Shown here: positions 28,569-39,061 of the stretch, piece by piece
How positions within the stretch are numbered: position 1 is the stretch's first letter
Layout: every line of letters starts with the position of its first letter
From: Collimonas sp. OK307
GTDB taxonomy: Bacteria > Pseudomonadota > Gammaproteobacteria > Burkholderiales > Burkholderiaceae_D
NCBI RefSeq assembly: GCF_900113705.1
Contig: NZ_FOQI01000013.1
Location: 1-64,000, forward strand
Reading direction: 5' to 3'
DNA: 64,000 bases
Translations under genes and position numbers: made by a program
Notes under the pieces: model-generated
Seen by the model: only the letters and a program-made list of their open reading frames with translations
Databases searched by the model: none
What the model was told of the DNA's origin: nothing

Positions 28569-29463
28569 TAAAAGCTGGTTGGTTGAAAAATTTTACGAAA
28601 CACATTACTCACAGTTTGCAGAACGACCTCAAGACAGCAAAGAAAGACCACGCGCATACGACACTTATTTTGGTATGGGACGTAGCATCAGATTAATTGA
28701 TGAAATTGGTGTTTTTAAAATAAGTCCTGCAGGATTAGCATTGGGAAATTACATCCTAAAAACACTACATGATGATGAATTGAAAGGGAAATGCCTTGAT
28801 GTCGGTACGGGAAGCGGTGTGCTGGCCTTATTGTTACGCGACATGGGAGCAAAAAGTATCGTCGGCACGGATATTTCGGCTGCGGCAGTTAACCTTGCCA
28901 TACGAAACGAAACTTTGAACTTTGGGAATAGGAAAATTTGCTTCACGGTCGGCGATTTCTTCTCCGCCCTACCAAATGAACTACAGAAATTCGACACCGT
29001 AATCTTCAATCCTCCTGGCTGGCGAACTCCCTCAGTGAACTTACTGGAATATTTGCTAGCAATAGACAATCCCGAGGAACTGGCCGTTTCAGCAATGTTT
29101 TATGGCGACGGGCTGCTGCTCAAATTTCTTCAGGAATTGCCATTCCATCTTAAAGAGAGCGGACGCGCAATTATTGGCCTGAATTCATTGGTGGGCATTA
29201 AGGATGTCTTGGGAAGATACCGAAACCAGCACTGTGACACCTGTCCTCTTCAATTTCGTTTGCTGGAACGCCATGCGTTCCCACTACTATTTTATTCAGA
29301 ACACTGGAGAAAAATCGCACCTAGGCTACTAGAAGAATTTTCTCAATGGCGAGAACAACAGCGTGCTGCCTACAGTTTGGATAGCCAAGGGACTCTTTAT
29401 TGGTCATACGAACTTGTCGAATGCATTTGGAATAAAAAACAGGCAGCGCGTGCCTATGGCTAA
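28552..29463 (+). CDS. Class I SAM-dependent methyltransferase with NPPGW motif
   Basis: A 303-residue protein with a SAM-binding Rossmann core: motif I CLDVGTGSGVLALLLRDMGA near residue 81, GTDIS for the ribose and motif IV FDTVIFNPPGW. NPP-aromatic motifs mark methyltransferases acting on nitrogen (HemK/PrmC, TrmN6 type), so N-methylation is likely but unproven. About 75 residues before the core and 110 after it have no clear match; the C-terminal part holds a CDTC pair. GGGGG lies before the ATG at 28552. The gene overlaps its neighbours by 17 and 8 bp, implying coupled translation. Confidence 0.82.
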   Translation: MLGLNDKSWLVEKFYETHYSQFAERPQDSKERPRAYDTYFGMGRSIRLIDEIGVFKISPAGLALGNYILKTLHDDELKGKCLDVGTGSGVLALLLRDMGAKSIVGTDISAAAVNLAIRNETLNFGNRKICFTVGDFFSALPNELQKFDTVIFNPPGWRTPSVNLLEYLLAIDNPEELAVSAMFYGDGLLLKFLQELPFHLKESGRAIIGLNSLVGIKDVLGRYRNQHCDTCPLQFRLLERHAFPLLFYSEHWRKIAPRLLEEFSQWREQQRAAYSLDSQGTLYWSYELVECIWNKKQAARAYG

Positions 29464-30394
29464 CGGCACATCAGGCAACACCAGTGCTGCCAGCATAATT
29501 GCGGCAGCAATCGCCGGAATTGCAGCGAACGTTATTCTCGGTGCATCATCATTATTTTGGCGTGCACTCTCTGCAATTCCATCTGAAACACTACTAGGTT
29601 ATCGCATTGTTGTGTCATTAGGCACTTTGATTCTTGCAATTATCGCTCATGGTAAATACAAGAAATTGACAACTATTATTTCCCCGAAAATAATCTCACA
29701 TCATGCAATAGCAGCCTTGCTTGTCGCGATCAATTGGGGAGTATTCATTTGGGCCTCAATCAATGGGCATGTTTTGGAAAGCGGCATAGGGTATCTCATC
29801 GCACCTTTTGTTGCTATCGCTGTCGGGACCCTCGCATTTGGAGAGCGGATGAGTAATATTCGTCGGTTTGCGATCGCAGTGATCGTTGTCGGCGTGTTAC
29901 TCCTGCTATTTCGAAGTGGCGAACTTAACCCAATGGTGTATCTCGTTATTGGTGTTACCTGGGGAGGATATGCTTATTTCAAAAAAACAACCCCGTTGGA
30001 TCCATTTTCTGGGCTATTCATAGAAACCATCGTTCTTTCGCTCATTGTTTGTCTTCTTATCCCGTTATCGAGCCTTTCTTTCCAACTACCGCATTCGTTG
30101 CCTGCTACAACCATATTATTACTTACCGTAAGTGGTTTGGTATCCATCCTTCCACTATGGATGTTTTCCTTCGCGGCCAAGAAACTTGCGTTGTCTTCGA
30201 TGGGGTTTTTTCAGTTTATTCTTCCGATAACACAGCTCGTTGTCGCTTTAGTTTTTTATCATCAACATCTATCTGGCAATACGTTAATTTGCTTTTCGCT
30301 CATTTTCGCGGCGTTGTTGCTCATAGTAGGTGAGTCTTTTCTTAGGAATGATCAGTTAGGCAAATTAAAATTTCGTTGGAGCAGAAAAAAATGA
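29456..30394 (+). CDS. EamA/RarD-like membrane transporter
   Basis: A 312-residue protein with about ten hydrophobic helices in two halves, typical of EamA-domain (DMT superfamily) exporters, and close in pattern to RarD (RALSAIPSETLLGYRIV, then INWGVFIWASINGHVLESGIGYLIAP). Such transporters move amino acids and small metabolites, usually outward. Start ATG 29456 overlaps the methyltransferase stop (ATGGCTAA). In this operon it could export the product or import a substrate; export is more usual for the family. Confidence 0.86.
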   Translation: MANGTSGNTSAASIIAAAIAGIAANVILGASSLFWRALSAIPSETLLGYRIVVSLGTLILAIIAHGKYKKLTTIISPKIISHHAIAALLVAINWGVFIWASINGHVLESGIGYLIAPFVAIAVGTLAFGERMSNIRRFAIAVIVVGVLLLLFRSGELNPMVYLVIGVTWGGYAYFKKTTPLDPFSGLFIETIVLSLIVCLLIPLSSLSFQLPHSLPATTILLLTVSGLVSILPLWMFSFAAKKLALSSMGFFQFILPITQLVVALVFYHQHLSGNTLICFSLIFAALLLIVGESFLRNDQLGKLKFRWSRKK

Positions 30395-31554
30395 AAGACT
30401 ATGATGTCATTGTCGTTGGATTGGGCATTATGGGCTCCTCAACGCTTTTTCATGCAGCCCGATCTGGAGCAAGTACATTGGGTATCGAGAGTTTTGGGCC
30501 AACACACCAGTTTGGCTCTTCTCACGGAGAAACCAGGATTTTTCGCCGCGCATATTGGGAGGGTGAAAAATATCTCCCGCTGTTGAACAGAGCTCATCAG
30601 CTATGGGCCGAATTACAAGCGACAACCGATGAAAAACTGATAGTTCCTACTGGCGGTATATTTATCGGTCCTCAGTCCACAGGTGTAGTTAAAGGGAGCA
30701 GGAATACAGCAAAAGCTGGTGCCATCGCCCATGAAGTACTAGATGCTACACAAATTCGAAGACGATTTCCGGCATTTCATATTCCGGACGGCATGGAGGC
30801 AATATACGAGCCGGGTGCATATATCATCATGGCAAACAAAGTGCGGTTACAAATGATCGATCTCGCCATTCAAAATGGCGCCGAAACACGCTTCGGGCGA
30901 ATGGTTAAAAAAATAGAAAAATGCGATGGGTCTGTTTTATTGATAACAACCAATGATGGTGAAAAATTTCGGGCACGGTCCGTAGTAATTACGACTGGGC
31001 CTTGGATGGCCCGCGATCTTTTACCAGAGTTAAGTAATCATATTTCGTCAAAGAGAGTGCCCATATACTGGTTCGACAATCTGGATAAACACAAGCAAGA
31101 TTTTACTAGCGACAACTTCCCTGTTTTCTTATATGAGCATCCCGACGGACATTTAATTTACGGCATTCCGGCCGGAGCGAGTTCGGAGCGAGGAGTCAAA
31201 ATTGGCTTCCATAATCGGCAACATGTTCCTTGCACGCCAAACGATATCAAAAAAACCGTTTCGAAGCAGCATATCGCTGAGATGTCGCGATATATCAAGC
31301 AGCTCTTTCCTGGACTCAATCCGCACCCGATTGCGTCTCGCTCTTGTTTTTATACCATGAGCACAGATGAGAACTTCCTGATCGGGGCTTCGGAAAAATT
31401 CTCAAACATTTTTTTTGCATCTGCCTGCTCAGGTCATGGATTCAAATTTGGATCTGCAATTGGTGAATCTCTTGCGCTGTTAGCTCAAGGAAAGAGACCG
31501 CCAATTGACCTTTCCGCTTTTGCGGTGTCACGCTTCGATGTTAGTGGAAAATAA
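30391..31554 (+). CDS. Sarcosine oxidase / N-methyl amino acid oxidase family flavoenzyme
   Basis: A 387-residue protein of the MSOX/SolA family, cytoplasmic. It has the FAD dinucleotide motif GLGIMGSSTLFHAARSG, the family's active-site stretch GSSHGETRIFRRAYWEG and, near the C-terminus, SCFYTMSTDENF, whose Cys is at the place of the covalent flavin link; SGHGFKFGSAIGE follows. These enzymes oxidise N-methyl or cyclic secondary amino acids (sarcosine, N-methyltryptophan, pipecolate) with O2 and yield H2O2. The ATGA overlap with the transporter shows an operon. Substrate unknown. Confidence 0.88.
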   Translation: MKDYDVIVVGLGIMGSSTLFHAARSGASTLGIESFGPTHQFGSSHGETRIFRRAYWEGEKYLPLLNRAHQLWAELQATTDEKLIVPTGGIFIGPQSTGVVKGSRNTAKAGAIAHEVLDATQIRRRFPAFHIPDGMEAIYEPGAYIIMANKVRLQMIDLAIQNGAETRFGRMVKKIEKCDGSVLLITTNDGEKFRARSVVITTGPWMARDLLPELSNHISSKRVPIYWFDNLDKHKQDFTSDNFPVFLYEHPDGHLIYGIPAGASSERGVKIGFHNRQHVPCTPNDIKKTVSKQHIAEMSRYIKQLFPGLNPHPIASRSCFYTMSTDENFLIGASEKFSNIFFASACSGHGFKFGSAIGESLALLAQGKRPPIDLSAFAVSRFDVSGK

Positions 31555-31587
31555 ATTGAGCTTCCATGCACCGGTGCTATTGCAGCC

Positions 31588-32106
31588 CTAATGCCCGTAC
31601 ATCTGTGATACCGAAGTACCGGTCACCAGCCCGCTGGTGATATCCATGTGCACATTAAAGAAGGCCTGGCTGGCGTCGCTCTGGGTATAGCGCCAGTCCC
31701 ACACTTCTTCGTTCTTCCGCTTGAACTGCACCACGGTACGTGGCCTGCCTAGCATCTGGCGCACTTCTTCCTTGCGCATGCCGACCTTGATCCTGGCGAA
31801 ATTCTCTTCGGTCAGCACTTGCTTGTAATCACTCAGCTTGCCATCCTTGCCGATATAGAACACCCAGGTACGGGCGCCGGCTGGCCCTTTTGGATACTCC
31901 AGCGTGCGTTCGCCGTCTTCTTTTTCCCACACGGTATCCGGCTCGCCCATGGCGTTGCGGACATCGGCCTCTGACGATACCCCGCGATTCAGTTTTTCCA
32001 ATCCGGCCTCCTGTACGAAATTACCGTTCTGGTCACAAGCGGCAATGAAAATTGGGACGATAAACGGGACAACCACAGTCAAAATTCTGCGTACCCAAGG
32101 GTTCAT
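31588..32106 (-). CDS. BamE/SmpA-like domain lipoprotein
   Basis: A 172-residue protein with a signal peptide ending in a lipobox (FIAAC), then two SmpA/OmlA-type segments (GVSSEADVRNAMGEPDTVW and GMRKEEVRQMLGRPRTVV), each with the G-x-P turn of the BamE fold. It is probably an outer-membrane lipoprotein. The ATG at 32106 follows AGGAGG perfectly; a longer upstream frame is not used. It is not the main BamE by length; its role is not known. It is back in host-like base composition. Confidence 0.85.
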   Translation of the reverse strand: MNPWVRRILTVVVPFIVPIFIAACDQNGNFVQEAGLEKLNRGVSSEADVRNAMGEPDTVWEKEDGERTLEYPKGPAGARTWVFYIGKDGKLSDYKQVLTEENFARIKVGMRKEEVRQMLGRPRTVVQFKRKNEEVWDWRYTQSDASQAFFNVHMDITSGLVTGTSVSQMYGH

Positions 32107-32259
32107 GCTGCCTCCTCTATCCGATAGTAGTCTAAGTATATCGTCATTTTGTTGCCACTTGGATATGTGACAATACCGGCATCCCAAGATGACAAACCGT
32201 TCGGACGGCCCGAAATAGCATAAAATAGCGCTTGATCCCAGCCCATTATCAAAGCACCC

Positions 32260-32469
32260 ATGAAATTTTCCAAACAAATTAACGGTTATCAATCCGACAT
32301 CACCAAATTCGTTGAGGAACTCAAGGAAAAGAATCCAAAGCTGGAAGAACAGCAGCTCGCCGGCCGCGCCCTGCTATGGGACAAGACCCCGATTGACCTG
32401 GACAGCCAGTTGCGCACCCAGGAATCGCGCGTCGATCAACAGCCCTATGTGTATCAAAACAATCACTAA
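32260..32469 (+). CDS. DUF3460 family small protein
   Basis: A 69-residue soluble protein of a family that is almost confined to betaproteobacteria and often precedes scpA. It is charged and helical (DITKFVEELKEKNPKLEEQQ), with a conserved-looking WDKTPIDLD segment. Function is unknown. It ends 33 bp before scpA, so a link with ScpA expression or chromosome organisation is possible by position only. Confidence 0.85.
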   Translation: MKFSKQINGYQSDITKFVEELKEKNPKLEEQQLAGRALLWDKTPIDLDSQLRTQESRVDQQPYVYQNNH

Positions 32470-32502
32470 TTCACGATTCACTCGAGATCAGGTAACGATC
32501 AG

Positions 32503-33366
32503 ATGAGCCAGAATTCGTCGGATGCTGCCGAACTGACACTAGAAGGCCAACCCGATTCGACACCGAATGTGATCGATGGCGTGGCTTTTGCGCGCCTGTA
32601 CGGCGAGCCGCTGTTCCGCATGCCGACCGATCTCTACATTCCGCCGGATGCGCTGGAAGTCTTCCTGGAGGCATTCGAAGGCCCGCTCGACCTGCTGCTG
32701 TACCTGATCCGCAAGCAGAATTTCAATATCCTCGACATCCCGATGGCGCAAGTTACCTTGCAATATCTGGAATACGTCGATCAGATCCGCATCACCAACC
32801 TGGAACTGGCCGCCGAATATCTGCTGATGGCGGCCATGCTGATCGAAATCAAATCGCGCATGCTGCTGCCGGTCCGTAAAACCGACAGCGAAGAAGCCGA
32901 AGATCCGCGCGCAGAACTGGTGCGGCGCCTGCTGGAATACGAGCAGATGAAGCTGGCGGCGCGCGAGATCGACGCCCTGCCGCAACTTGGGCGCGATTAT
33001 GTCCGCACCCAGATCTACATCGAACAAAGCATCGTCACGCGCTGGCCGGAAGTCAACCTGGACGATCTGCAAGCCGCCTGGGCCGATGTCATCAAGCGCG
33101 CCAAGCTGACCGCCCACCACACCATCAGCCGCGAAGAACTCTCGGTACGGGAACACATGACCGGAATTTTGCGGCGCCTGCAATCGTCGCGCTTTGTCGA
33201 GTTTGCCGAATTGTTCGATCCGTCACGCGGGGTACCGGTGCTGGTGGTGAATTTCATTGCCATGCTGGAGCTGGCAAAAGAAACGTTGATTGAAATCACC
33301 CAGGCCGAACCGTTCGCACCCATCTATGTACGGCTAGCCTACTCGCCCACTTACGCGGCCGCATAA
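32503..33366 (+). CDS. scpA: Segregation and condensation protein A
   Basis: A 287-residue kleisin of the SMC-ScpAB complex that condenses and separates the chromosome. The N-terminal kleisin start FEGPLDLLLYLIRKQNFNILDIP and helical LELAAEYLLMAAMLIEIKSRMLLP are diagnostic. The C-terminal winged helix that contacts SMC includes FIAMLELAKE. The first 45 residues before the kleisin domain are an extension common in betaproteobacteria. Confidence 0.95.
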   Translation: MSQNSSDAAELTLEGQPDSTPNVIDGVAFARLYGEPLFRMPTDLYIPPDALEVFLEAFEGPLDLLLYLIRKQNFNILDIPMAQVTLQYLEYVDQIRITNLELAAEYLLMAAMLIEIKSRMLLPVRKTDSEEAEDPRAELVRRLLEYEQMKLAAREIDALPQLGRDYVRTQIYIEQSIVTRWPEVNLDDLQAAWADVIKRAKLTAHHTISREELSVREHMTGILRRLQSSRFVEFAELFDPSRGVPVLVVNFIAMLELAKETLIEITQAEPFAPIYVRLAYSPTYAAA

Positions 33367-33423
33367 GCGTCGGCTTTGTCAACGCACCAAACCAATGATG
33401 CGCCGCATCCCGAACTAAAATAA

Positions 33424-34281
<858 letters not shown>

Positions 34282-34295
34282 ACCTGGATGCTACC

Positions 34296-35228
34296 GTGCA
34301 GCGGCCGCAACAGCACTATCACGACGGGCTAACACGCCTCAGACTAGCACGCATCTGGCTGGCAACGGCCGCAATGGCTGTGTTGGCTTCGTGCGCCGCT
34401 ATCGCGAATGCCCAGGGCATCACTGTGCACGACGATGCCCAGCATAAGGTGGTGCTGGCGCAGCCCGCGCACCGCATCGTCAGCCTGGCGCCGCACGCGA
34501 CCGAGTTGCTGTTTGCCGCCGGCGCCGGTGCTTATGTGATCGGCGTCAGCGACTATAGCGACTACCCTCCTGCCGCCAAACAAATACTTTCCGTCGGTAG
34601 CAGCAGCGCATTGGATATCGAACGCATTGTTTCCCTCAAACCGGATTTGGTAGTAGCCTGGAGCAGCGGCAACTCAGCCAGCCAGATTGCCACGTTGCGT
34701 GCTATCGGCATTCCGGTTTTTGAAAGCGAACCTCGACAGCTGGACGCCGTCGCTTCGTCCCTGGTACGGCTATCCCAACTGGCCGGCACCGAAGATAGCG
34801 GCATGGCGGCCGCCGCTGCTTTCAAGGCTCGCCTGGCACAACTAGATGCGACCTATCGGCAACGCCCGACGGTGCGGGTGTTTTATCAGATATGGAAAAA
34901 ACCGCTGATGACGCTCAATGACAGCCATATGGTGACAAGCGTGATCCGTTTGTGCGGCGGTGAAAATGTGTTCGGCAAGCTGCCGCAACTGGCGCCGACC
35001 GTCAGCACGGAAGCGGTGTTGCAAGCCAATCCGGAAGTGATCTTTGCAGCCGACGGCGGCAGTTCACCCAGCACCAGCTGGCGACGCTTTCCCCAGCTCG
35101 CCGCAGTGGCCGGCAACAATCTGTTTACCCTGACTCCCAACTGGATGAGCCGCCCCGGGCCGCGCATCCTGGATGGCGCCGCCGAGCTATGCGAGAAACT
35201 CGATCTGGCACGTAGCCGCCGTCAGTAG
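34296..35228 (+). CDS. btuF: Vitamin B12 ABC transporter substrate-binding protein BtuF
   Basis: A 310-residue periplasmic protein with a signal region (about residues 18-40, ending near ANAQG) and a helical-backbone binding fold of the BtuF/TroA kind. RIVSLAPHATELLFAAGAG near residue 45 is the BtuF N-lobe signature. It starts at a GTG 14 bp after panC; the start is uncertain. It converges with btuD, so this transporter is split over two transcripts: btuF alone and riboswitch-controlled btuB-btuC-btuD. Confidence 0.9.
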   Translation: MQRPQQHYHDGLTRLRLARIWLATAAMAVLASCAAIANAQGITVHDDAQHKVVLAQPAHRIVSLAPHATELLFAAGAGAYVIGVSDYSDYPPAAKQILSVGSSSALDIERIVSLKPDLVVAWSSGNSASQIATLRAIGIPVFESEPRQLDAVASSLVRLSQLAGTEDSGMAAAAAFKARLAQLDATYRQRPTVRVFYQIWKKPLMTLNDSHMVTSVIRLCGGENVFGKLPQLAPTVSTEAVLQANPEVIFAADGGSSPSTSWRRFPQLAAVAGNNLFTLTPNWMSRPGPRILDGAAELCEKLDLARSRRQ

Positions 35229-35267
35229 TTTTTTGGCCGCCCCTCTGCCCTTTGATAAAGAAAACCC

Positions 35268-36047
35268 TCAGGACACTCCAGCAATCGGCATGAACAAGCG
35301 CCGAGAACCGTTTTCCACCACTTCAAACGGGCACGAAAATGCGGCCTGCAAAATCTCAGGCTGCAGCACGCTATCCGTACTGCCCTGCCACACCTGGCCA
35401 TCCCCCAGCAACAGCACATGGCTGGCATAACGCTCCACCAGATTGATATCGTGACAGGCGGCGACCACTGCCTTTTGCGGTGGCAGGTGGCGCAATAACT
35501 CCATCACGACGATTTGCGCCGCGGCGTCCTGATGGGCGGTAGGTTCATCCAGCATGAATAACAACGGGTCTTGCGTCAGCAAGGTAGCCAACGCCACCCG
35601 TTGCCGCTCGCCACCCGACAGGTGCATCACGTCGTGGGCACTGAAGGCAGCCATCCTGACCTGCTCCAACGCCCGCATTGCCAGCGCCCGGTCTTCTTCC
35701 ATATCCCAACCAAAACCGAATTGATACGGATGGCGTCCAGCGATCACCGCCGCCAGCACGCTGCTGGAAAACGCATCGGCCTGCTGCTGCGCCAGCAATC
35801 CGCGCAAACGCGCCAGTTGCTGTGCCGAAGCAGATTGGATATCCTCGCCCTGAATCAGCACACGGCCGCCAGCCGGTCGGTTCAATCCGGCCAGCGTATG
35901 TAGTAAAGTGGTTTTCCCGATGCCGTTACGACCGAGCACACACCAGAACTGACCCGGCGCGACTTGCCAGTCAAGCCGGCTGCACAGGACTTTGTGGCCG
36001 ACACTGACGCTCAATTGTTCTGTGCTCAATAATTTTTCAGCGTTCAT
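35268..36047 (-). CDS. btuD: Vitamin B12 ABC transporter ATPase BtuD
   Basis: A 259-residue ABC ATPase. Walker A is GRNGIGKTT, the signature is LSGGERQRVALA and Walker B is LLFMLDEPTAHQD; the switch His is in AACHDINLV. It powers cobalamin uptake with BtuC, encoded 10 bp upstream. The length and partner gene support a FecCD/BtuCD-type importer; substrate B12 follows from btuB and the riboswitch. Confidence 0.93.
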   Translation of the reverse strand: MNAEKLLSTEQLSVSVGHKVLCSRLDWQVAPGQFWCVLGRNGIGKTTLLHTLAGLNRPAGGRVLIQGEDIQSASAQQLARLRGLLAQQQADAFSSSVLAAVIAGRHPYQFGFGWDMEEDRALAMRALEQVRMAAFSAHDVMHLSGGERQRVALATLLTQDPLLFMLDEPTAHQDAAAQIVVMELLRHLPPQKAVVAACHDINLVERYASHVLLLGDGQVWQGSTDSVLQPEILQAAFSCPFEVVENGSRRLFMPIAGVS

Positions 36048-36057
36048 GGCCGGTTCC

Positions 36058-37044
36058 TCAAGCCTTGCTGCGCGATAGCAGCCACAGGAATACCGGCACG
36101 CCGACCAGAGCCGTAATCACGCCAACCGGCAACTGGGTCGGCGCCACTACGGTGCGCGCCACCAGATCCGCCAGCACCAGCGCAGCACCGCCGACCAGCG
36201 CACTGGCAGGCAGCAAGATTCGCTGGTCATTACCGACCAGCAGGCGTATCGCATGCGGCACCACCAGACCGATAAAACCAATCGTGCCGGCCACTGTAAC
36301 CGCTGCTGCAGTGGCCAGTGAAGCCGCACACAAAGTCAGCAGCCGCAAACGCAGCACCGGCACCCCGAGCAACTGCGCAAAACCTTCACCCCGCGCCAAC
36401 AGATTCAACTGTCGGGCGTTCAATACGCTCCATACCAGGATCAACAGCAGTAGCACAGCCGCCGGCAATAGCAGGCGAGCGTCTTCCAGATCGCCCATCA
36501 ACCAGAACAGCATGCCGCGCAACTGGCCATCAGGCGCCAGAGTCAGCACCAGCGTCACGATCGCACCAAAGCCGGCGGCGATCATCACACCGGTCAATAT
36601 CAGGCGATGACCGCTATGCTGGGCAACACCGGGCAGACGCCGCAGAGCCTGCTGCGCCAGTCCGAACAACAGCAATACCGCCAGCCCGGCGCCGAGCGCC
36701 GCGCCCAATGCAGCGGCAACATCACCCATGAAACCGAAGTGGCTAGCGATTAATAAAGCGGATAAAGCGCCGGCAGCGGAGCCGCCGGACAAACCCAGCA
36801 CATAAGGATCGGCCAGGGGATTGCGCAACAATACCTGCATCAAGGCCCCCGCCAACGCCAGCAAGCCGCCAACCACGAATGCGGTCAACGCACGTGGTAA
36901 GCGCAAGGAAAGATAAATCTGATCGGCTGCCAGGCCACAACCACTGCTGCCACAAGACACCGCGAGCGCCAGCGCCAATGCTGCGAATAACGCTAAGCAG
37001 CACAAGATGGCGATGGCACGGCGCAGAGTGGTGAGGCTAGTCAA
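36058..37044 (-). CDS. btuC: Vitamin B12 ABC transporter permease BtuC
   Basis: A 328-residue inner-membrane permease of the FecCD family with about ten helices. The family stretches RLPRALTAFVVGGLLALAGA, NPLADPYVLGLSGGSA and GFIGLVVPHAIRLLVGNDQR are all present. It works with BtuD and BtuF to import cobalamin. It starts 40 bp after btuB and shares its riboswitch-controlled transcript. Confidence 0.94.
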   Translation of the reverse strand: MTSLTTLRRAIAILCCLALFAALALALAVSCGSSGCGLAADQIYLSLRLPRALTAFVVGGLLALAGALMQVLLRNPLADPYVLGLSGGSAAGALSALLIASHFGFMGDVAAALGAALGAGLAVLLLFGLAQQALRRLPGVAQHSGHRLILTGVMIAAGFGAIVTLVLTLAPDGQLRGMLFWLMGDLEDARLLLPAAVLLLLILVWSVLNARQLNLLARGEGFAQLLGVPVLRLRLLTLCAASLATAAAVTVAGTIGFIGLVVPHAIRLLVGNDQRILLPASALVGGAALVLADLVARTVVAPTQLPVGVITALVGVPVFLWLLSRSKA

Positions 37045-37084
37045 TGGTGTGGGCGATTCGTTGGTTGGTCGGCCGATTAGCCGC

Positions 37085-38962
37085 TTATTGCTGCCAATTT
37101 ACACCAACAAATACTCCGCGTGATGGCTGGTTATAACCATAAGCGGTTTGATAGTCACGATTGAACAGATTATCGATACGGCCAAACAACGATATTTCCT
37201 TGTTCAACTGATAGCGCGCATTGGCGTTGGTCAGCCAATAGGGAGCCAGTGTTGGATTGCCGGGAATATCGGTACGGCTGTCGGTGTATTGGACATCGGT
37301 GCCGATGCGCCAGGCGCCGAAGCTTTTGGCAGCACCGAGCGAACCCAGGGTTTTAGCGCGACGTACCAAGGTTTTATCGGTCGATTCGTCCTTCGGATCC
37401 TGCAAAGTCAAACTGGCGCGCCAGTCGATATCCAACAAGGTGGTGCTGGCGCTCAACTCCAGGCCCTGGTTCTTGGCCCGCGCAATATTGATGGTTTGAA
37501 AGGTAACCGGATCGTAGCCGAACTGGTCGCGCGTACGGGTATCGAACAGCGTAGCGCGTAACAAGGTAGCGCCGGCTGCGTACTGTACGCCCAGCTCGTA
37601 GGATTTCGAACGTTCCGCTTTCAGATTGACGTTGCCGTACAACGGGTCGAACAATTGTACCGGCGTCGGCGCATTGAACGCAGTCGACGCATTGGCGATC
37701 AGCTTGACGCTGTCGGTCAGCGCATAGCCATAACCGAGGTAACCGGTATTGTCAGAACCCGAACCGCCGACATCGTCGTGCCGCACATTCAGTTGCAACT
37801 GATGCGCGCCGATCTTGCCGTTTACCCCGGCGTACACGCTGGAAGTAGAACGCGAGAAGCTATTGCTGCTGTTGCCATAGCTGCTGCTGGAGTTGACCTC
37901 GGCTTTTTCACGGCCGGCGTCAACACCGGCATTCGCCACCCACTGTGGCGCCAAACGCAACTCGTTGGCCCATTGCAGCAGGTTTTGCGTGCTCTTGTAG
38001 CCGTTGCTGCTGTTGCCGAAGATGCTCAGGTCGTCCAGGTTGTCGCGGTTGATGTTTTGCGACAATGTCAGGGTTGAGGTCCAGTCCTGGGTAAAGCTGT
38101 TTTTCGAGAATACCGCAATCGACTGGCTCTTCGAATGGCCGTTGTTCCGATCGGTCGGCGTGCCATACGCATCGTCGAAAGTGTACTTGGAATCGTTGGC
38201 GTACACGCGAGCACCGATCGCATTGCCCTTGCGCCATTCCTGCGATACCGAACCCGAGACGCTGGTATTGCCGTCGCCATTGCGGTCCGGATTGACGTTC
38301 GGACTCTGCAATGGATTCTGCGCCGAGAATCCATCCGTCTTGAAGCGTGTCAACGACAGCGCGTAGCTGGTATCGCCGCTCTTGCCGTTGACGCCGACAT
38401 TACCCTGGTAAGTGCCGCGCGAGCCCGCCTCGACCGAAGCGTTGAACGCCGGTGCGCCAGTGCCGCGTTTGGTGAAAATCTGCACTACCCCGCCGATGGC
38501 GCCGGAACCGTAGATGGCCGAGACGTTGCCGCGCACGATTTCGATATGGTCGATCTGGTTCGGCAAGATATTCTCAAGCGCCGGCAACCCGAACGAAGCC
38601 TGACGCCGGAGCGGCACGCCGTCGATCATGATCAGGGTTTCCGAGGGATTCGCGCCGCGCATGAACAAGGAAGCCTGTTGGCCGGGGCCGCCGACGCGGG
38701 TGATCTGGATGCCGGCTTCGCGTTCCAGCAATGCCGGCAGATCCGGTGCCTGCGAATTGCGGATGTCTTCGGCGCTGATCACCGTAGTGTGCGGCAACGC
38801 ATCGGTTTGCGGTTGCGCGATACGGGCAGCGGTGACTACCACTGGCACCAGAGGCTGGTCCTGCGTAGTTTGCGCCGATACAGCAGCAGTTGAGAGGATA
38901 GCTGAAGCAAGCGCGAGCGGCTTCAAGGTCGCGCCGCAGCGGCGTGATAAAGATAATGTCAT
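37085..38962 (-). CDS. btuB: TonB-dependent outer-membrane vitamin B12 receptor
   Basis: A 625-residue outer-membrane beta-barrel. The signal peptide ends near VSAQ, the TonB box is seen in VVVTAARI, then the plug domain (SGAIGGVVQIFTKRG) and the barrel, ending in an aromatic-rich C-terminus with final W-Q-Q. A DRNGDGN stretch could bind calcium, as in BtuB. I chose ATG 38962, just before the signal peptide. The cobalamin riboswitch directly upstream supports B12 as substrate. Confidence 0.94.
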   Translation of the reverse strand: MTLSLSRRCGATLKPLALASAILSTAAVSAQTTQDQPLVPVVVTAARIAQPQTDALPHTTVISAEDIRNSQAPDLPALLEREAGIQITRVGGPGQQASLFMRGANPSETLIMIDGVPLRRQASFGLPALENILPNQIDHIEIVRGNVSAIYGSGAIGGVVQIFTKRGTGAPAFNASVEAGSRGTYQGNVGVNGKSGDTSYALSLTRFKTDGFSAQNPLQSPNVNPDRNGDGNTSVSGSVSQEWRKGNAIGARVYANDSKYTFDDAYGTPTDRNNGHSKSQSIAVFSKNSFTQDWTSTLTLSQNINRDNLDDLSIFGNSSNGYKSTQNLLQWANELRLAPQWVANAGVDAGREKAEVNSSSSYGNSSNSFSRSTSSVYAGVNGKIGAHQLQLNVRHDDVGGSGSDNTGYLGYGYALTDSVKLIANASTAFNAPTPVQLFDPLYGNVNLKAERSKSYELGVQYAAGATLLRATLFDTRTRDQFGYDPVTFQTINIARAKNQGLELSASTTLLDIDWRASLTLQDPKDESTDKTLVRRAKTLGSLGAAKSFGAWRIGTDVQYTDSRTDIPGNPTLAPYWLTNANARYQLNKEISLFGRIDNLFNRDYQTAYGYNQPSRGVFVGVNWQQ

Positions 38963-39061
38963 GATTGGATACGATAAGAGTCCCCGGCCTGCTTCCCCGC
39001 AAGCCCGGTTACAACAGTAGTAGCGAACAAACACGGTGTGCTTATTCCTTACTCCCCCTGA

